Positions 8,238 to 16,890 of a stretch of 64,000 nt of DNA are shown piece by piece (the stretch's first letter is position 1; every line of letters starts with the position of its first letter). Below the pieces are notes generated by a model, which made no database searches, had not been told where the DNA came from, and saw only the letters and a program-made list of their open reading frames with translations. Made by a program: the position numbers and the translations under genes. This DNA comes from Acidilobaceae archaeon (lineage in GTDB: Archaea; Thermoproteota; Thermoprotei_A; Sulfolobales; Acidilobaceae), in the NCBI GenBank assembly GCA_027014125.1, contig JALWEI010000029.1, forward strand, positions 1 through 64,000. Direction: 5' to 3'.

Positions 8238-8264
8238 AGCTAATACAACATTAGCTTAAAAACT
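8238..8264 (-). promoter_or_regulatory. mfnA promoter with perfect inverted repeat
   Basis: AGCTAAT (8238-8244) and ATTAGCT (8250-8256) are perfect inverted repeats with a 5-bp spacer. On the minus strand the TATA-like AGTTTTTAAGCT lies at 8253-8264, so the repeat sits just after the TATA box and before the expected start, a classic repressor position. The rest of 8176-8315 holds no gene that I can see. Confidence 0.5.
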
Positions 8265-8315
8265 ATAGGCGTGACAATGTAAGGCTTGCTAAGATACCCT
8301 CGATTTAGCATATCC

Positions 8316-8858
8316 TCAACAATCCAGAAGCCACTTCAAGCTTTGGATGTATGCTTGGAAATCATGCTCCTCTATGAGCCTTGAGAACGTAAATCCTCGC
8401 ATTTTCGGTATCTTCTCAAGTAATCTCTTCTCGTACCTAACTCCCAGTGTGGTCTCTATAAATCTGATAGCGCCCTTTCCAGACCTACATATGGCCCTGT
8501 GGCCCCCAAGACCTAGGCAAACCCACGCTTCGTGGAGTGGTTCTACGACAGCAACGCGAAAGTGTTCCTTAACTCTTTTTTGGATGTGAGATAATACGTC
8601 CTGCCTGGAAGCCTCCTCTGGCGCTCTACCTTCAGAATCGATTACAACTAATATCTTCCAGTTATTAGGTGCTTTAGCCAAAGCTATGCCGACAAGCTTT
8701 CTATAGAGAGCCTGATTACACTTTTTAGCTGGCATCCTCCTGATCCTAGGACGGCTATTACATAAGATACCCGTATCTATAAGCCACGATATAAGCTCGT
8801 CGTGGAATCTAACACCATACGTATCCTCCACAGCAACTATACGCAGACTGTAACTCAA
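8316..8858 (-). CDS. TOPRIM-like partner of AAA/ABC ATPase (RloB/DUF4276-like)
   Basis: 180 residues from ATG 8858, overlapping the ATPase stop by 4 bp (ATGA). It has an early Glu in AVEDTYG (E11), an acidic pair in VVIDSEG (D74, E76) and EPLHEAW (E110). This E...DxE...E-AW pattern is that of the small TOPRIM-like partners (RloB, DUF4276, DUF3226) encoded after OLD-type or RloA-type ATPases. In known systems such as PARIS and OLD/Gabija-like modules the ATPase senses a phage trigger and the TOPRIM protein cuts nucleic acid. The DNA is AT-rich compared with its flanks. Exact family is inference. Confidence 0.6.
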   Translation of the reverse strand: MSYSLRIVAVEDTYGVRFHDELISWLIDTGILCNSRPRIRRMPAKKCNQALYRKLVGIALAKAPNNWKILVVIDSEGRAPEEASRQDVLSHIQKRVKEHFRVAVVEPLHEAWVCLGLGGHRAICRSGKGAIRFIETTLGVRYEKRLLEKIPKMRGFTFSRLIEEHDFQAYIQSLKWLLDC

Positions 8859-10402
8859 TCTTTACCTGTCACCCCATAAATATAGTCACTAAAAGTAATA
8901 CCGTGCTCTGCTAAAGATTTTCTAAGTCTCGCCGGATCTTTTATCCTCTCAACCACTGCTCCGTCTCTTTCAGGCAAGACTACAATAGTCCTTTCGGGCC
9001 CGACAATATCAACGGGAATAGGACTGTGTGTAGCTGCTATAACGGGAACTGGTAACTGATTCAATTCGTCGATAATGATTTCCAGTAGACTAGCATGCAG
9101 GCTGTTCTCTATCTCATCTATAAGTAATAAACTAGGGCCTAACTCAATAGCTGCTCCTATTGCCAGTGTTTTTATTAGGCCATCTGGAAGGTTTGGAGGA
9201 GGCATCTCTATACCTCTCCATTCTGACATCAATACAACGCGCCCAAACTTTGAGTCTACCCAAACCCTGAATTCCGGAAACGCCTTTGAGATGAGTTCTT
9301 CGAGCCTCTCTGGCATACGACCGAGCCTGCCATGAAGGGTTAAGAGAACCTCTGCGAGATTCTGAGCCCTTGGATTCAATCTATTGCTTCCAGTAAATGG
9401 TCTAGGCTCGCGAAGAGCACCCGCATCGGGATGCCGCAAAAATACAATTTTTCGGATAGCATCAAATAGTAATAATATAGCAAGTGAGGGATCGAGGTAA
9501 TCTACCCTACCAAGTAAAAAGTTTAACAACATATTGTCCCGTGAAACAGGTATTCCCTTGGCTTCTTCTAAGCACCCAGTAAAGGGTTTCAACACGACGG
9601 GTATTTTAACATCCAAGAGGGGAAACCTTAATAAGCTAACTATATAAGATGATTTGTTGTCGTCTTTCTTCTTAATTGAATGGTCGACAACACGAAAATC
9701 TGATTCATATACGGATGTTATAACCCCTGGATGAAGAAAAACAGATGTTGTTCTTTTTTGCTCTATATTATATGTAAGTATAACTTTATTTGATTTTTCA
9801 ATTATTGATGATGCACTATTAAGGCCAGGCTTGCCAGATGCCTCCCAGAATTCTTTATTAATCATAATTTCAACAAAATTAATATTTATTTTTAAAGATA
9901 AATAATTACTTATTAGAAAATTATACTCGATTGGTAAAACCGTATCCCGCTGTGTATCATATCCAAATACCACAGATCCTTCTATTGTCTCGTGACACCA
10001 TTTATCATCTTCACTATTAGATGAGAAATATACGTTTAATGTTATACCTATTTCTATGTTTTTACTTGGGTCTTTATCATGTATAAGATCTAATCCACTC
10101 CAATATTCAGGAACATGAGGCCGATAAGGAGTCTTTTCGGCAGCATCTATTAACGCCTTATACAGGAAATACATTGCTTCTAGAATACTAGTTTTTCCAC
10201 TTGCATTAGGACCTACTAAAATATTTACACCAGGCAATAGAGTAATGTTTGTTTCTTTTATATTTTTAAAATTTTTTATTTTTATTTTTGAAATCATATA
10301 TAATGGCCTTGTTTTCCTTCTCTTTGAGACTCCATGCCTGGCCTTAGTCTTTCGCATAGCTAACCCCGTATCTATAATACCCACACGAAGCGTTAAGGGC
10401 AT
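8855..10402 (-). CDS. ABC-type AAA ATPase (AAA_15/AAA_21, OLD/RloA-like)
   Basis: 515 residues from ATG 10402; an internal ATG at 10297 (residue 36, MISKIKIKNF) matches the usual start of this family and would give 480. Walker A GPNASGKT is at residues 64-71, a signature-like LPDGLIKTL, Walker B LLLIDEIENS and ATHSP H-loop come near the C-terminus, with a variable, Lys/Ile/Asn-rich middle. These are SMC/OLD-like ATPases. Codon use is AT-rich, unlike neighbours, which suggests recent transfer. It forms a two-gene unit with the TOPRIM-like gene by 4-bp overlap; a defence role is inferred. The 35 leading residues are arginine/lysine-rich and may or may not be translated. Confidence 0.8.
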   Translation of the reverse strand: MPLTLRVGIIDTGLAMRKTKARHGVSKRRKTRPLYMISKIKIKNFKNIKETNITLLPGVNILVGPNASGKTSILEAMYFLYKALIDAAEKTPYRPHVPEYWSGLDLIHDKDPSKNIEIGITLNVYFSSNSEDDKWCHETIEGSVVFGYDTQRDTVLPIEYNFLISNYLSLKININFVEIMINKEFWEASGKPGLNSASSIIEKSNKVILTYNIEQKRTTSVFLHPGVITSVYESDFRVVDHSIKKKDDNKSSYIVSLLRFPLLDVKIPVVLKPFTGCLEEAKGIPVSRDNMLLNFLLGRVDYLDPSLAILLLFDAIRKIVFLRHPDAGALREPRPFTGSNRLNPRAQNLAEVLLTLHGRLGRMPERLEELISKAFPEFRVWVDSKFGRVVLMSEWRGIEMPPPNLPDGLIKTLAIGAAIELGPSLLLIDEIENSLHASLLEIIIDELNQLPVPVIAATHSPIPVDIVGPERTIVVLPERDGAVVERIKDPARLRKSLAEHGITFSDYIYGVTGKD

Positions 10403-10507
10403 TAATGGCTGCTAGACAGCCTGATATCTAGTCTTTATCCACATGTTAGCGTCACAACCAGAATTTTTATTATTATTTATAATTTAATTATAAAAATTAA
10501 GGTTTAG
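10403..10507 (-). promoter_or_regulatory. AT-rich promoter region of the ATPase-TOPRIM pair
   Basis: Positions 10466-10502 are almost pure A/T and on the minus strand include TTATAATTAAATTATAAAT, several overlapping TATA-like elements about 60-70 bp before the ATG at 10402. This AT stretch also follows the stop of the nuo operon and may terminate it through a T-run on the minus strand. Confidence 0.45.
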
Positions 10508-11929
10508 TTATATTAGGCTTAGGAGGGCTGGGGCTAGGAGTCCTAGTGCCATTGTTAGGAGTGACGCTAGTATGATTGCTGCCTTTAGCTCGTCGCTTAT
10601 GATCTTCTCTTCCCCGCTGCCCGTGAGGACCTCTCTGAGGATCCTGATGTAGTATGCCGAACTTATGCCGCTATTCACTAGGGCTATTAGTACGAGTAGC
10701 ATGCTGTAGCTTGCTGCTGCTATGAATATGTAGAGCTTGCCCCAGAAGCCTAGCAGTGGTGGTAGGCCTAGGAGGCTTAGTAGTAGTACTGCTACCCCTA
10801 TCCCGGCGGCTTTGCTGCTTCCTGCTAGCCCCCTCCAATCGTCTAGGTCCTGGCCCGCCTCGGGGGCTAGGCTGAATAGGGGTGCCTTTGATAGGCCGTA
10901 TGCTAGTGATTGTATTGCTATTCCTGCCAGTGCTAGGCCTGCTAGGCTTGGGTTCACCGTGTTTAGGTATGCCAGGGCTGCTAGGCCTGCTAGTATGTAG
11001 CCCACGTGTGCTATGCTGCTGTAGGCTAGTATTGCTTGCACGCTCTTGGGGGTGAGTGCTGCTATGTTGCCGTAGGTCATTGTTGCTATGCTAGCTACAG
11101 CCAGGGTTCCTGCTAGTAGTGTGCCGCCTGCTAGCGTCTCGAAGCCGAAGGGCTGCTGTGAGGCCTGGTATATTATCCTTGTTAGGAGTGCTATGAATCC
11201 TATCTTAATGGGGCCTGCCACCAGTGCAACCGCCCTGCCGTGGGCCTTGGAGTAGACGCTTGGTAGCCACCAGTGGAAGGGGACTAGGCCTAGCTTGAAG
11301 CCTAGGGCTGCTAGTATGAGGCTCACTGCCAGGCCTGATGCTGTGCCTTTCATGGCTGGGGCTATGTCTAGGGGTTGTATTCCTAGGTCCGCCGCTGATA
11401 CTGCCTGGCTTGCCACCCAGAGGCCTAGGAGTAGTGTCGCCACTGCGCCCATGTATATGTACCTGACCGCTGCCTTGCTGCTCTCTTTATCGTCTGGGAG
11501 TGCTATGATGACGTAGCTTATCACCGATACTAGTAGCCAGGCTGCTAGGACTACCAGTGCGTCCATTGCTCCTGCTAGGAAGAAGACGCCGAAGAGTGAT
11601 AGGGGTAGGAGGCTATAGTATGCTGGGTGCGTGGTCCACAGGGCTGGCTCGCGGGCTGCCGCTAGCAGCGTCACCACCGCTACTACGCCGGAGCTGAGGA
11701 CCATCATGGCCGAGAAGCTGTCGTGGACGACCAGCCCGTCGTAGTACTCCACTAGGGTGCCCCGGGCCTCGGCTACCAGTAGGAGCGCTCCTGCAAGGTA
11801 CGCAGCTACCCCTGCTAGGGAGATTGCTATCGCGGGCCGTGCCCCTACCTCCTCCCTCGAGGCTATGAGTGGCACTAGGAGGGAGGAGGCGAGGGTCGCA
11901 TACATTAGGTATAGTACTGCCTCCACCAT
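10508..11929 (-). CDS. nuoN: Complex I proton-pumping subunit NuoN
   Basis: 473 residues, about 14 hydrophobic helices, the antiporter-like fold. FHWWLPSVYSKAHG holds the Lys/His-containing channel segment of NuoN/M/L proteins. The size and position at the end of the operon fit NuoN (ND2) rather than NuoM or NuoL. It pumps protons (or sodium) across the cell membrane as part of the eleven-subunit complex. It follows nuoL by 3 bp. Confidence 0.85.
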   Translation of the reverse strand: MVEAVLYLMYATLASSLLVPLIASREEVGARPAIAISLAGVAAYLAGALLLVAEARGTLVEYYDGLVVHDSFSAMMVLSSGVVAVVTLLAAAREPALWTTHPAYYSLLPLSLFGVFFLAGAMDALVVLAAWLLVSVISYVIIALPDDKESSKAAVRYIYMGAVATLLLGLWVASQAVSAADLGIQPLDIAPAMKGTASGLAVSLILAALGFKLGLVPFHWWLPSVYSKAHGRAVALVAGPIKIGFIALLTRIIYQASQQPFGFETLAGGTLLAGTLAVASIATMTYGNIAALTPKSVQAILAYSSIAHVGYILAGLAALAYLNTVNPSLAGLALAGIAIQSLAYGLSKAPLFSLAPEAGQDLDDWRGLAGSSKAAGIGVAVLLLSLLGLPPLLGFWGKLYIFIAAASYSMLLVLIALVNSGISSAYYIRILREVLTGSGEEKIISDELKAAIILASLLTMALGLLAPALLSLI

Positions 11930-11932
11930 TGA

Positions 11933-13993
11933 TCACCTCCAGTATAGGTAGATGAGTAGTAGGGCTAGGGATGCGAAGTAGATGTAGAGTGTTAGGTAGT
12001 AGTCTGTCCTGCCCCTGTGTAGCGTTCTCAGGGCTGCCGCGCCTAGTACTGCTAGTAGCGGGATCGCCGTGTGGTAGAGCATGTCTATCAGGTTGTCGAC
12101 CAGGTGTAGGCTTAGTGATATGTAGGTGAAGCCCCCGACGAATATTATGTAGTAGATCGAGTTTATGTACCACCTGTCGTATAGGAAGTCGTGGATTAGC
12201 CTGGCGGCTGTGCTCCTCCTGACTATGGCCATGAAGTCCACCCTTGCAACCATGTATAGGAAGCCTACCACCGCCATTGACACGAGTACTAGGCCGGTTA
12301 CCATGTAGGTGAGGCCAGCGAACTTTACCTGGAGGCTAACAGCCTCGCCTATAGCTGCTGTCAGCTGGGCGGCCTTTGAGAGTAGTCCTGATACCTGGCC
12401 CCAGGCTAGACCGAGTATTATTGATGCCAGCGCTAGTACTAGGTAGGGGCCTAGCATTATCGGGTGGGCCTCGTGTGGCTCGTGGCCGTGGTCCTCCTCC
12501 TTTGGAGGGAGGTGTAGTATCCTTAGGATCATTCTAAGGGTGTACGCGGCGGTTAGGCCTGCCGTCATCACTGCCAGCCATAGTACCGGGCCTACCCCGG
12601 CCTCCTCTGTGTAGTGTATTATTAGCTCCTTGCTGAAGAACCCGCTGAAGGGCGGTAGCCCGGCTAGGCTGAGGCCCGCTAGCCATAGGGAGAGTGCTGT
12701 GAGCTTCATGTACTTGGCGTAGTTGCCCATCGTGTCTATGAACCTGTTGTGCGCTACGTGTATAAGCCACCCGGCTATGAGGAAGAGGCTGGCCTTGAAG
12801 ACTGCGTGGCTGACTAGGTGGCTTAGCCCGGCCATGACGCTGGATAGCGCTGCCTCCAGCTCCCCGTGGTATGCTATTATCCCGGCCGCGGCGCCTGCTA
12901 TGAACATGTAGCCTAGCTGGCTGGCTGTCGAGTACGCCAGTATGAGCTTCAGCTCGTTTGACACTAGGGCCATCGTAGCCATCATGAAAGCAGTCACTGC
13001 GCCCAGCCCGGCTAGTATGGTGAAGTAGTCTAGGGCCTGAGCCTTCGCTGCCTCGCCCGCTGCTAGGGCCCCGACTATTATTATGGGGGCGAACCTTAGT
13101 ATGAAGTACACGCCAGCCTTTACCATGGTGGCTGCGTGTATCAGTGCCGATACTGGCGTGGGGCCGGTCATCGCCGTCACGAGCCACTCGTGGAATGGGA
13201 ACTGGGCGCTCTTACCCAGTGCCCCCAGTGTGAATATGAGTAGGAGTGATGGTAGTATGCCCTTCGCGGCTAGTGCTCCTATCCAGGCCGCCGCGTTCTG
13301 GGCCAGCTCTGGTATGGTTATGGTGCCTACTGTTAGGTAGATTACCGCGGTGCCTACTAGTAGTCCTATGTCTCCTATCCTGGTGAAGAGTATTGCCCTG
13401 ACTGCGCTGTGGCTTGGCTCGAAGTACATGGGCTGGCCTAGGGCCTTCCTGCCCGGGACGCCGACCCAGTACTCCTCCTCGTCGGTGTACCAGTGGCCTA
13501 TTAGGGCGTAGCTGGCTATGCCGGTTCCCTCCCATCCTATGAATAGTAGTAGGAGGTTGTCCGCTAGGACTACCAGCTGCATGCTGCCTACGAAGAATGT
13601 TATGAAGAAGAAGTACCTGTGTAGGCCCCAGTCTCCCTCCATATACTTCACGCTGTAGAGTGCTATCAGGAAGCTGAGCCAGGACACCACCAGCGCCATC
13701 ACGGCTGAGAGCCCGTCTATGTAGGTGCCTAGCGTGACCTTGATCCAGGGGAACCAGTAGCCGCTGGCCTTGGCGTAGATCGGCTCCCCTCCAAGCACCC
13801 TAGCCGCCGCCATTGTTGAGATTATGGCTGATGCTAGTATCGAGGCTAGGCTTACTCCCCAGTATAGCTTGTCGTTCCTGGAGCCCGCTATGTAGGCTAG
13901 TGCCAGGATGAAGGCCCCTATGTACGGGGCCAGCCAGGCTAGGCTCCAGGGGAGGAATCCCTCGACCACGTAACTAGGCTCCATCATCGTCAC
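11933..13993 (-). CDS. nuoL: Complex I proton-pumping subunit NuoL
   Basis: 686 residues. The core motif FIGWEGTGIASYALIGHWYT and the channel segment GKSAQFPFHEWL...GPTPVSALIHAATMVKAGVY are diagnostic for NuoL (ND5). The C-terminal extension of about 150 residues with more hydrophobic segments corresponds to the lateral arm helix of NuoL. Start ATG overlaps the nuoM stop by 4 bp (13990-13993), so the two are translationally coupled. Confidence 0.92.
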   Translation of the reverse strand: MTMMEPSYVVEGFLPWSLAWLAPYIGAFILALAYIAGSRNDKLYWGVSLASILASAIISTMAAARVLGGEPIYAKASGYWFPWIKVTLGTYIDGLSAVMALVVSWLSFLIALYSVKYMEGDWGLHRYFFFITFFVGSMQLVVLADNLLLLFIGWEGTGIASYALIGHWYTDEEEYWVGVPGRKALGQPMYFEPSHSAVRAILFTRIGDIGLLVGTAVIYLTVGTITIPELAQNAAAWIGALAAKGILPSLLLIFTLGALGKSAQFPFHEWLVTAMTGPTPVSALIHAATMVKAGVYFILRFAPIIIVGALAAGEAAKAQALDYFTILAGLGAVTAFMMATMALVSNELKLILAYSTASQLGYMFIAGAAAGIIAYHGELEAALSSVMAGLSHLVSHAVFKASLFLIAGWLIHVAHNRFIDTMGNYAKYMKLTALSLWLAGLSLAGLPPFSGFFSKELIIHYTEEAGVGPVLWLAVMTAGLTAAYTLRMILRILHLPPKEEDHGHEPHEAHPIMLGPYLVLALASIILGLAWGQVSGLLSKAAQLTAAIGEAVSLQVKFAGLTYMVTGLVLVSMAVVGFLYMVARVDFMAIVRRSTAARLIHDFLYDRWYINSIYYIIFVGGFTYISLSLHLVDNLIDMLYHTAIPLLAVLGAAALRTLHRGRTDYYLTLYIYFASLALLLIYLYWR

Positions 13994-15540
13994 CCCCCTA
14001 TTACTCCTGCTAGGAGCTCTGAGGCGACCCTTAGGGGCTCTGAGAGGGTTCCTATCGCTACGAAGAAGAACACGCCTAGGGCGCCTACTAGTACTATCGT
14101 GGCTTTGAAGTCGTCCATGTACTCGCTAGCCTCGATCCTGGGCTGCCCGAAGAAGATCTTCCTCATCATTATGAAGCTGTAGGCCGCTGTTACCATGAAT
14201 GCTAGGATTAGGACCAGGGTGATCCCCCATAACATGGCCTGGCTGGCTACCGTGATCCCGTCGAAGAGGCCATAGACTATGAGGACCTCGCTCCACATGC
14301 CCAGGGCTGGGGGTATGCCGACTAGGTGCATGAACCCTAGTAGCGTTGCCGCCGCCATTATCGGGTAGCGCCTGGCCAGGCCCCCCATCCTTGTTATGTC
14401 CCTTGTGCCTAGCTCTGTTATGAAGACACCGGCTACCATGAAGAGTATGGCCTTTCCTATGGCGTGGCTTAGGTAGTGTAGCATTGCCCCTCCTATGCCC
14501 ATGCTCGTTAGGGTTGCTAGCCCTAGGAGCATGTATCCCATCTGGCTGACGCTGGAGTAGGCTAGGAACCTCTTGAAATCGACCTGGCGTATGGCTACTA
14601 GGCCACCGTAGACTATCGTGAGTATTGCTAGGCTGAGTAGGAGCGTCTTGCTGGCCTCTATGATGCCGGGGAAGAGGGGGTATACGAACCTTGCTAGTGC
14701 ATAGCCCGCTATTCCTATGAGGTTTGGTGATAGGAGCGCTGATACCGGTGTTGGTGCCTCTGCGTGGGCGTATGGGAGCCACATGTGGACGCCGAAGACC
14801 GCCATCTTGACGAAGAGGCCTAGTATTATGGCTGCCACCGCTAGGTTTAGGTATTGGTAGCTGGGCGAGGGCGATATATAACCGATGGAGCCGCCTAGCT
14901 CTACTACAACGTCGAAGGTGCCCCTGTTCAGCCCGTAGTACAGGACGCCCGCCAGGAACAGGGCCCCGGCTATGTGGGTCCAGATGAAGTATAGGAGGCT
15001 TATCCTCCCCCTGTCACCGTAGCCGTAGTACGCTATCAGCGCGAATGATGTTAGCAGGCTGAGCTCGAGGAAGATGAAGAAGAGTATTAGGTTTGAGGCG
15101 TAGGCCATGCCCAGCATTGACGCGGCGAAGCCAGCGTAGAGGGCGTAGTAGACGTTGAAGCCCGGGACCTTCTCGCCGTGTTCCTCCATCTCCCTTATCC
15201 TATGGGTCATGTAGCGTATGCTGTATATCGAGACTAGGGCGGTCACCACTGATATGCCCAGGACCACGGGGGATGATAGGCCGTCTAGGACTAGCATCAT
15301 CCTCCCGATCCTGTAGTCTGATAGGTCTATCGCGACCGGGTCTATGACCCCGGCTACCAGCGTGCCGGTGTATGAGTAGTATAGCACTAGCACTGCGGGT
15401 ACGAGTAGCAGGAGCGCACCGGTATATGCTAAAAGCCTATAAGTCTTCCCACTATTATCCCTCAATAGTAGCCCTGCGACTGCAAGGGCTACAGGGGCGA
15501 GGACCGTAACCCACAGTATAGGAGCCCCTAGGTACGCCAT
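13990..15540 (-). CDS. nuoM: Complex I proton-pumping subunit NuoM
   Basis: 516 residues, about 14 membrane helices. FIFLELSLLTSFALI with the conserved membrane Glu and MAVFGVHMWLPYAHAEAPTPVSALLSP are the NuoM (ND4) channel motifs; RFLAYSSVSQMGYM follows. It lies before nuoL, the reverse of the bacterial nuoL-nuoM order. The gap to nuoK is 1 bp. Confidence 0.9.
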   Translation of the reverse strand: MAYLGAPILWVTVLAPVALAVAGLLLRDNSGKTYRLLAYTGALLLLVPAVLVLYYSYTGTLVAGVIDPVAIDLSDYRIGRMMLVLDGLSSPVVLGISVVTALVSIYSIRYMTHRIREMEEHGEKVPGFNVYYALYAGFAASMLGMAYASNLILFFIFLELSLLTSFALIAYYGYGDRGRISLLYFIWTHIAGALFLAGVLYYGLNRGTFDVVVELGGSIGYISPSPSYQYLNLAVAAIILGLFVKMAVFGVHMWLPYAHAEAPTPVSALLSPNLIGIAGYALARFVYPLFPGIIEASKTLLLSLAILTIVYGGLVAIRQVDFKRFLAYSSVSQMGYMLLGLATLTSMGIGGAMLHYLSHAIGKAILFMVAGVFITELGTRDITRMGGLARRYPIMAAATLLGFMHLVGIPPALGMWSEVLIVYGLFDGITVASQAMLWGITLVLILAFMVTAAYSFIMMRKIFFGQPRIEASEYMDDFKATIVLVGALGVFFFVAIGTLSEPLRVASELLAGVIGG

Positions 15541-15541
15541 C

Positions 15542-15862
15542 TTACACCCCCTCCTCCTCTAGCACGAGTGACTCCAGGCTTCTGGTCCTGCGGAAGAGGC
15601 TCACGACCACGGCTACGATCACTATAACCTCTCCCGAGACAACTGCGGTTAGGGTAACCGCGAAGAGCGTAGCGTTCACCGGGTTGAATGAAAAGAGTAT
15701 GATAACTAGTATGAGGACCGCGTTGAAGAGCACCTCTATTGACAGTAGTTGGCGTATTAGGTTTTGCGATGATGTTAGGCCGTAGACCGCTATGGATGCC
15801 ATTAGAGCGGCTGACACCGCCGCTATCCCGCCTAGCGCCGTGTCGACCGGCACCTCCATCAC
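15542..15862 (-). CDS. nuoK: Complex I membrane subunit NuoK
   Basis: 106 residues with three membrane helices. The second helix carries Glu in SIEVLFNAVLIL, the conserved membrane Glu of NuoK (ND4L) that forms part of the proton path. The start overlaps the nuoJ stop by 4 bp (15859-15862). Confidence 0.88.
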   Translation of the reverse strand: MMEVPVDTALGGIAAVSAALMASIAVYGLTSSQNLIRQLLSIEVLFNAVLILVIILFSFNPVNATLFAVTLTAVVSGEVIVIVAVVVSLFRRTRSLESLVLEEEGV

Positions 15863-16341
15863 CTCTTCCTAGCTATTGCTACGGCCTCGATGAGCGTGGC
15901 TGCTAGGGCCACGAATATGACGCCTAGGACCGGCAGGTACCTGCCTACTAGTATGCCTGAGACGCTCCTCAGGCTTATGCTCCCGGGCTGCGTGTATGCT
16001 GTGTACAGCGATGACGCCAGTAATATGATTAGGAGGACCGTGAGGGCTGAGGCCGCTGCGAATGCGCCCTTCTCCGGCTGCCACTTCTCGGGGCCTCCGC
16101 CCCCAAGCATTGATACTGCGACTATTATGAACATGACCGCTGCTCCTACATATACCACCACTAGGAAGACTGCTACTATACCGTAGCCTAGTAGGGCTAG
16201 CAGGGCGGCGTTTAGGACCCCCAGTACTGCTAGGGAGCCGCTGGCGTAGACTAGGTCCTTGCTCCTGACTACTAGGTACGATGTTAGGACCATGAAGGCG
16301 GCGAGGAGGCCTGCCATTAGGGGCTTGTATGCCTCGATCAC
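15859..16341 (-). CDS. nuoJ: Complex I membrane subunit NuoJ
   Basis: 160 residues from GTG 16341, which overlaps the nuoI stop as GTGA. The frame is open much further upstream but that part is a shadow of nuoI. Five hydrophobic segments are visible, with the NuoJ (ND6) helix GIVAVFLVVVYVGAAVMFIIVAV carrying the conserved VVYVGA π-bulge motif. It anchors the membrane arm of complex I. Confidence 0.88.
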   Translation of the reverse strand: MIEAYKPLMAGLLAAFMVLTSYLVVRSKDLVYASGSLAVLGVLNAALLALLGYGIVAVFLVVVYVGAAVMFIIVAVSMLGGGGPEKWQPEKGAFAAASALTVLLIILLASSLYTAYTQPGSISLRSVSGILVGRYLPVLGVIFVALAATLIEAVAIARKR

Positions 16342-16889
16342 TTCTCCTCGACCTCCTCCGCCCGTACCTTGACTAGGCCCTTCTCCTCGTCCACGATGTA
16401 CTTGACTGGGATTCCCTCCTTGGCTGTCGGGTGCTCTGGCGGTTTGACGAACGTCTCGAGGCTCCAGTCCATCTCCGCCATGTTCTCGTACACTATATCG
16501 TGGTATGGGACCGTGTAGAGGGCCTCTGTTGGGCACACGTCTACGCAGTAGCCGCAGAATATGCACCTCTGGTAGTTTATTACTGGCCATAGCTTCATCT
16601 TCGGCTTCCCGGTCTTGGGGTCCTCCTCCATCCTCTTTATCATCCTCATGGCGGCGGCGGGGCAGATCCTGGCGCAGGAGGAGCAGTGGATGCACTTCTT
16701 AGGGTCAAGTACTATGAAGCCCCTATACCCGGGGTCTAGCTTTATGTACTCGTTCGGGTATATTAGTGTGAACCTCTTCGGGTCTACTAGGTACTTTAGC
16801 CCTATAGTTATGGCGTCGACGTTGCCCTTGAAGCCTGCGAATAGGCCCCTACGGGCCGGGAGCCTCTTTACCACTGGCTTTGCGGGCAC
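16338..16889 (-). CDS. nuoI: Complex I iron-sulfur subunit NuoI
   Basis: 183 residues. Two ferredoxin motifs, CIHCSSCARICP and CIFCGYCVDVCP, bind the two 4Fe-4S clusters (N6a and N6b) that carry electrons to NuoB. The N-terminal part has an amphipathic stretch that would lie on NuoH. In a complex with no NuoEFG this subunit is the likely entry point for electrons from reduced ferredoxin (inference). Confidence 0.92.
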   Translation of the reverse strand: MPAKPVVKRLPARRGLFAGFKGNVDAITIGLKYLVDPKRFTLIYPNEYIKLDPGYRGFIVLDPKKCIHCSSCARICPAAAMRMIKRMEEDPKTGKPKMKLWPVINYQRCIFCGYCVDVCPTEALYTVPYHDIVYENMAEMDWSLETFVKPPEHPTAKEGIPVKYIVDEEKGLVKVRAEEVEEK

Positions 16890-16890
16890 T

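Noticed and set aside
12534-13187. Long antisense frames inside the nuo genes and elsewhere
   Set aside because: They lie wholly within well-supported genes and encode low-complexity, Arg/His/Pro-rich products typical of shadow frames in GC-rich DNA.
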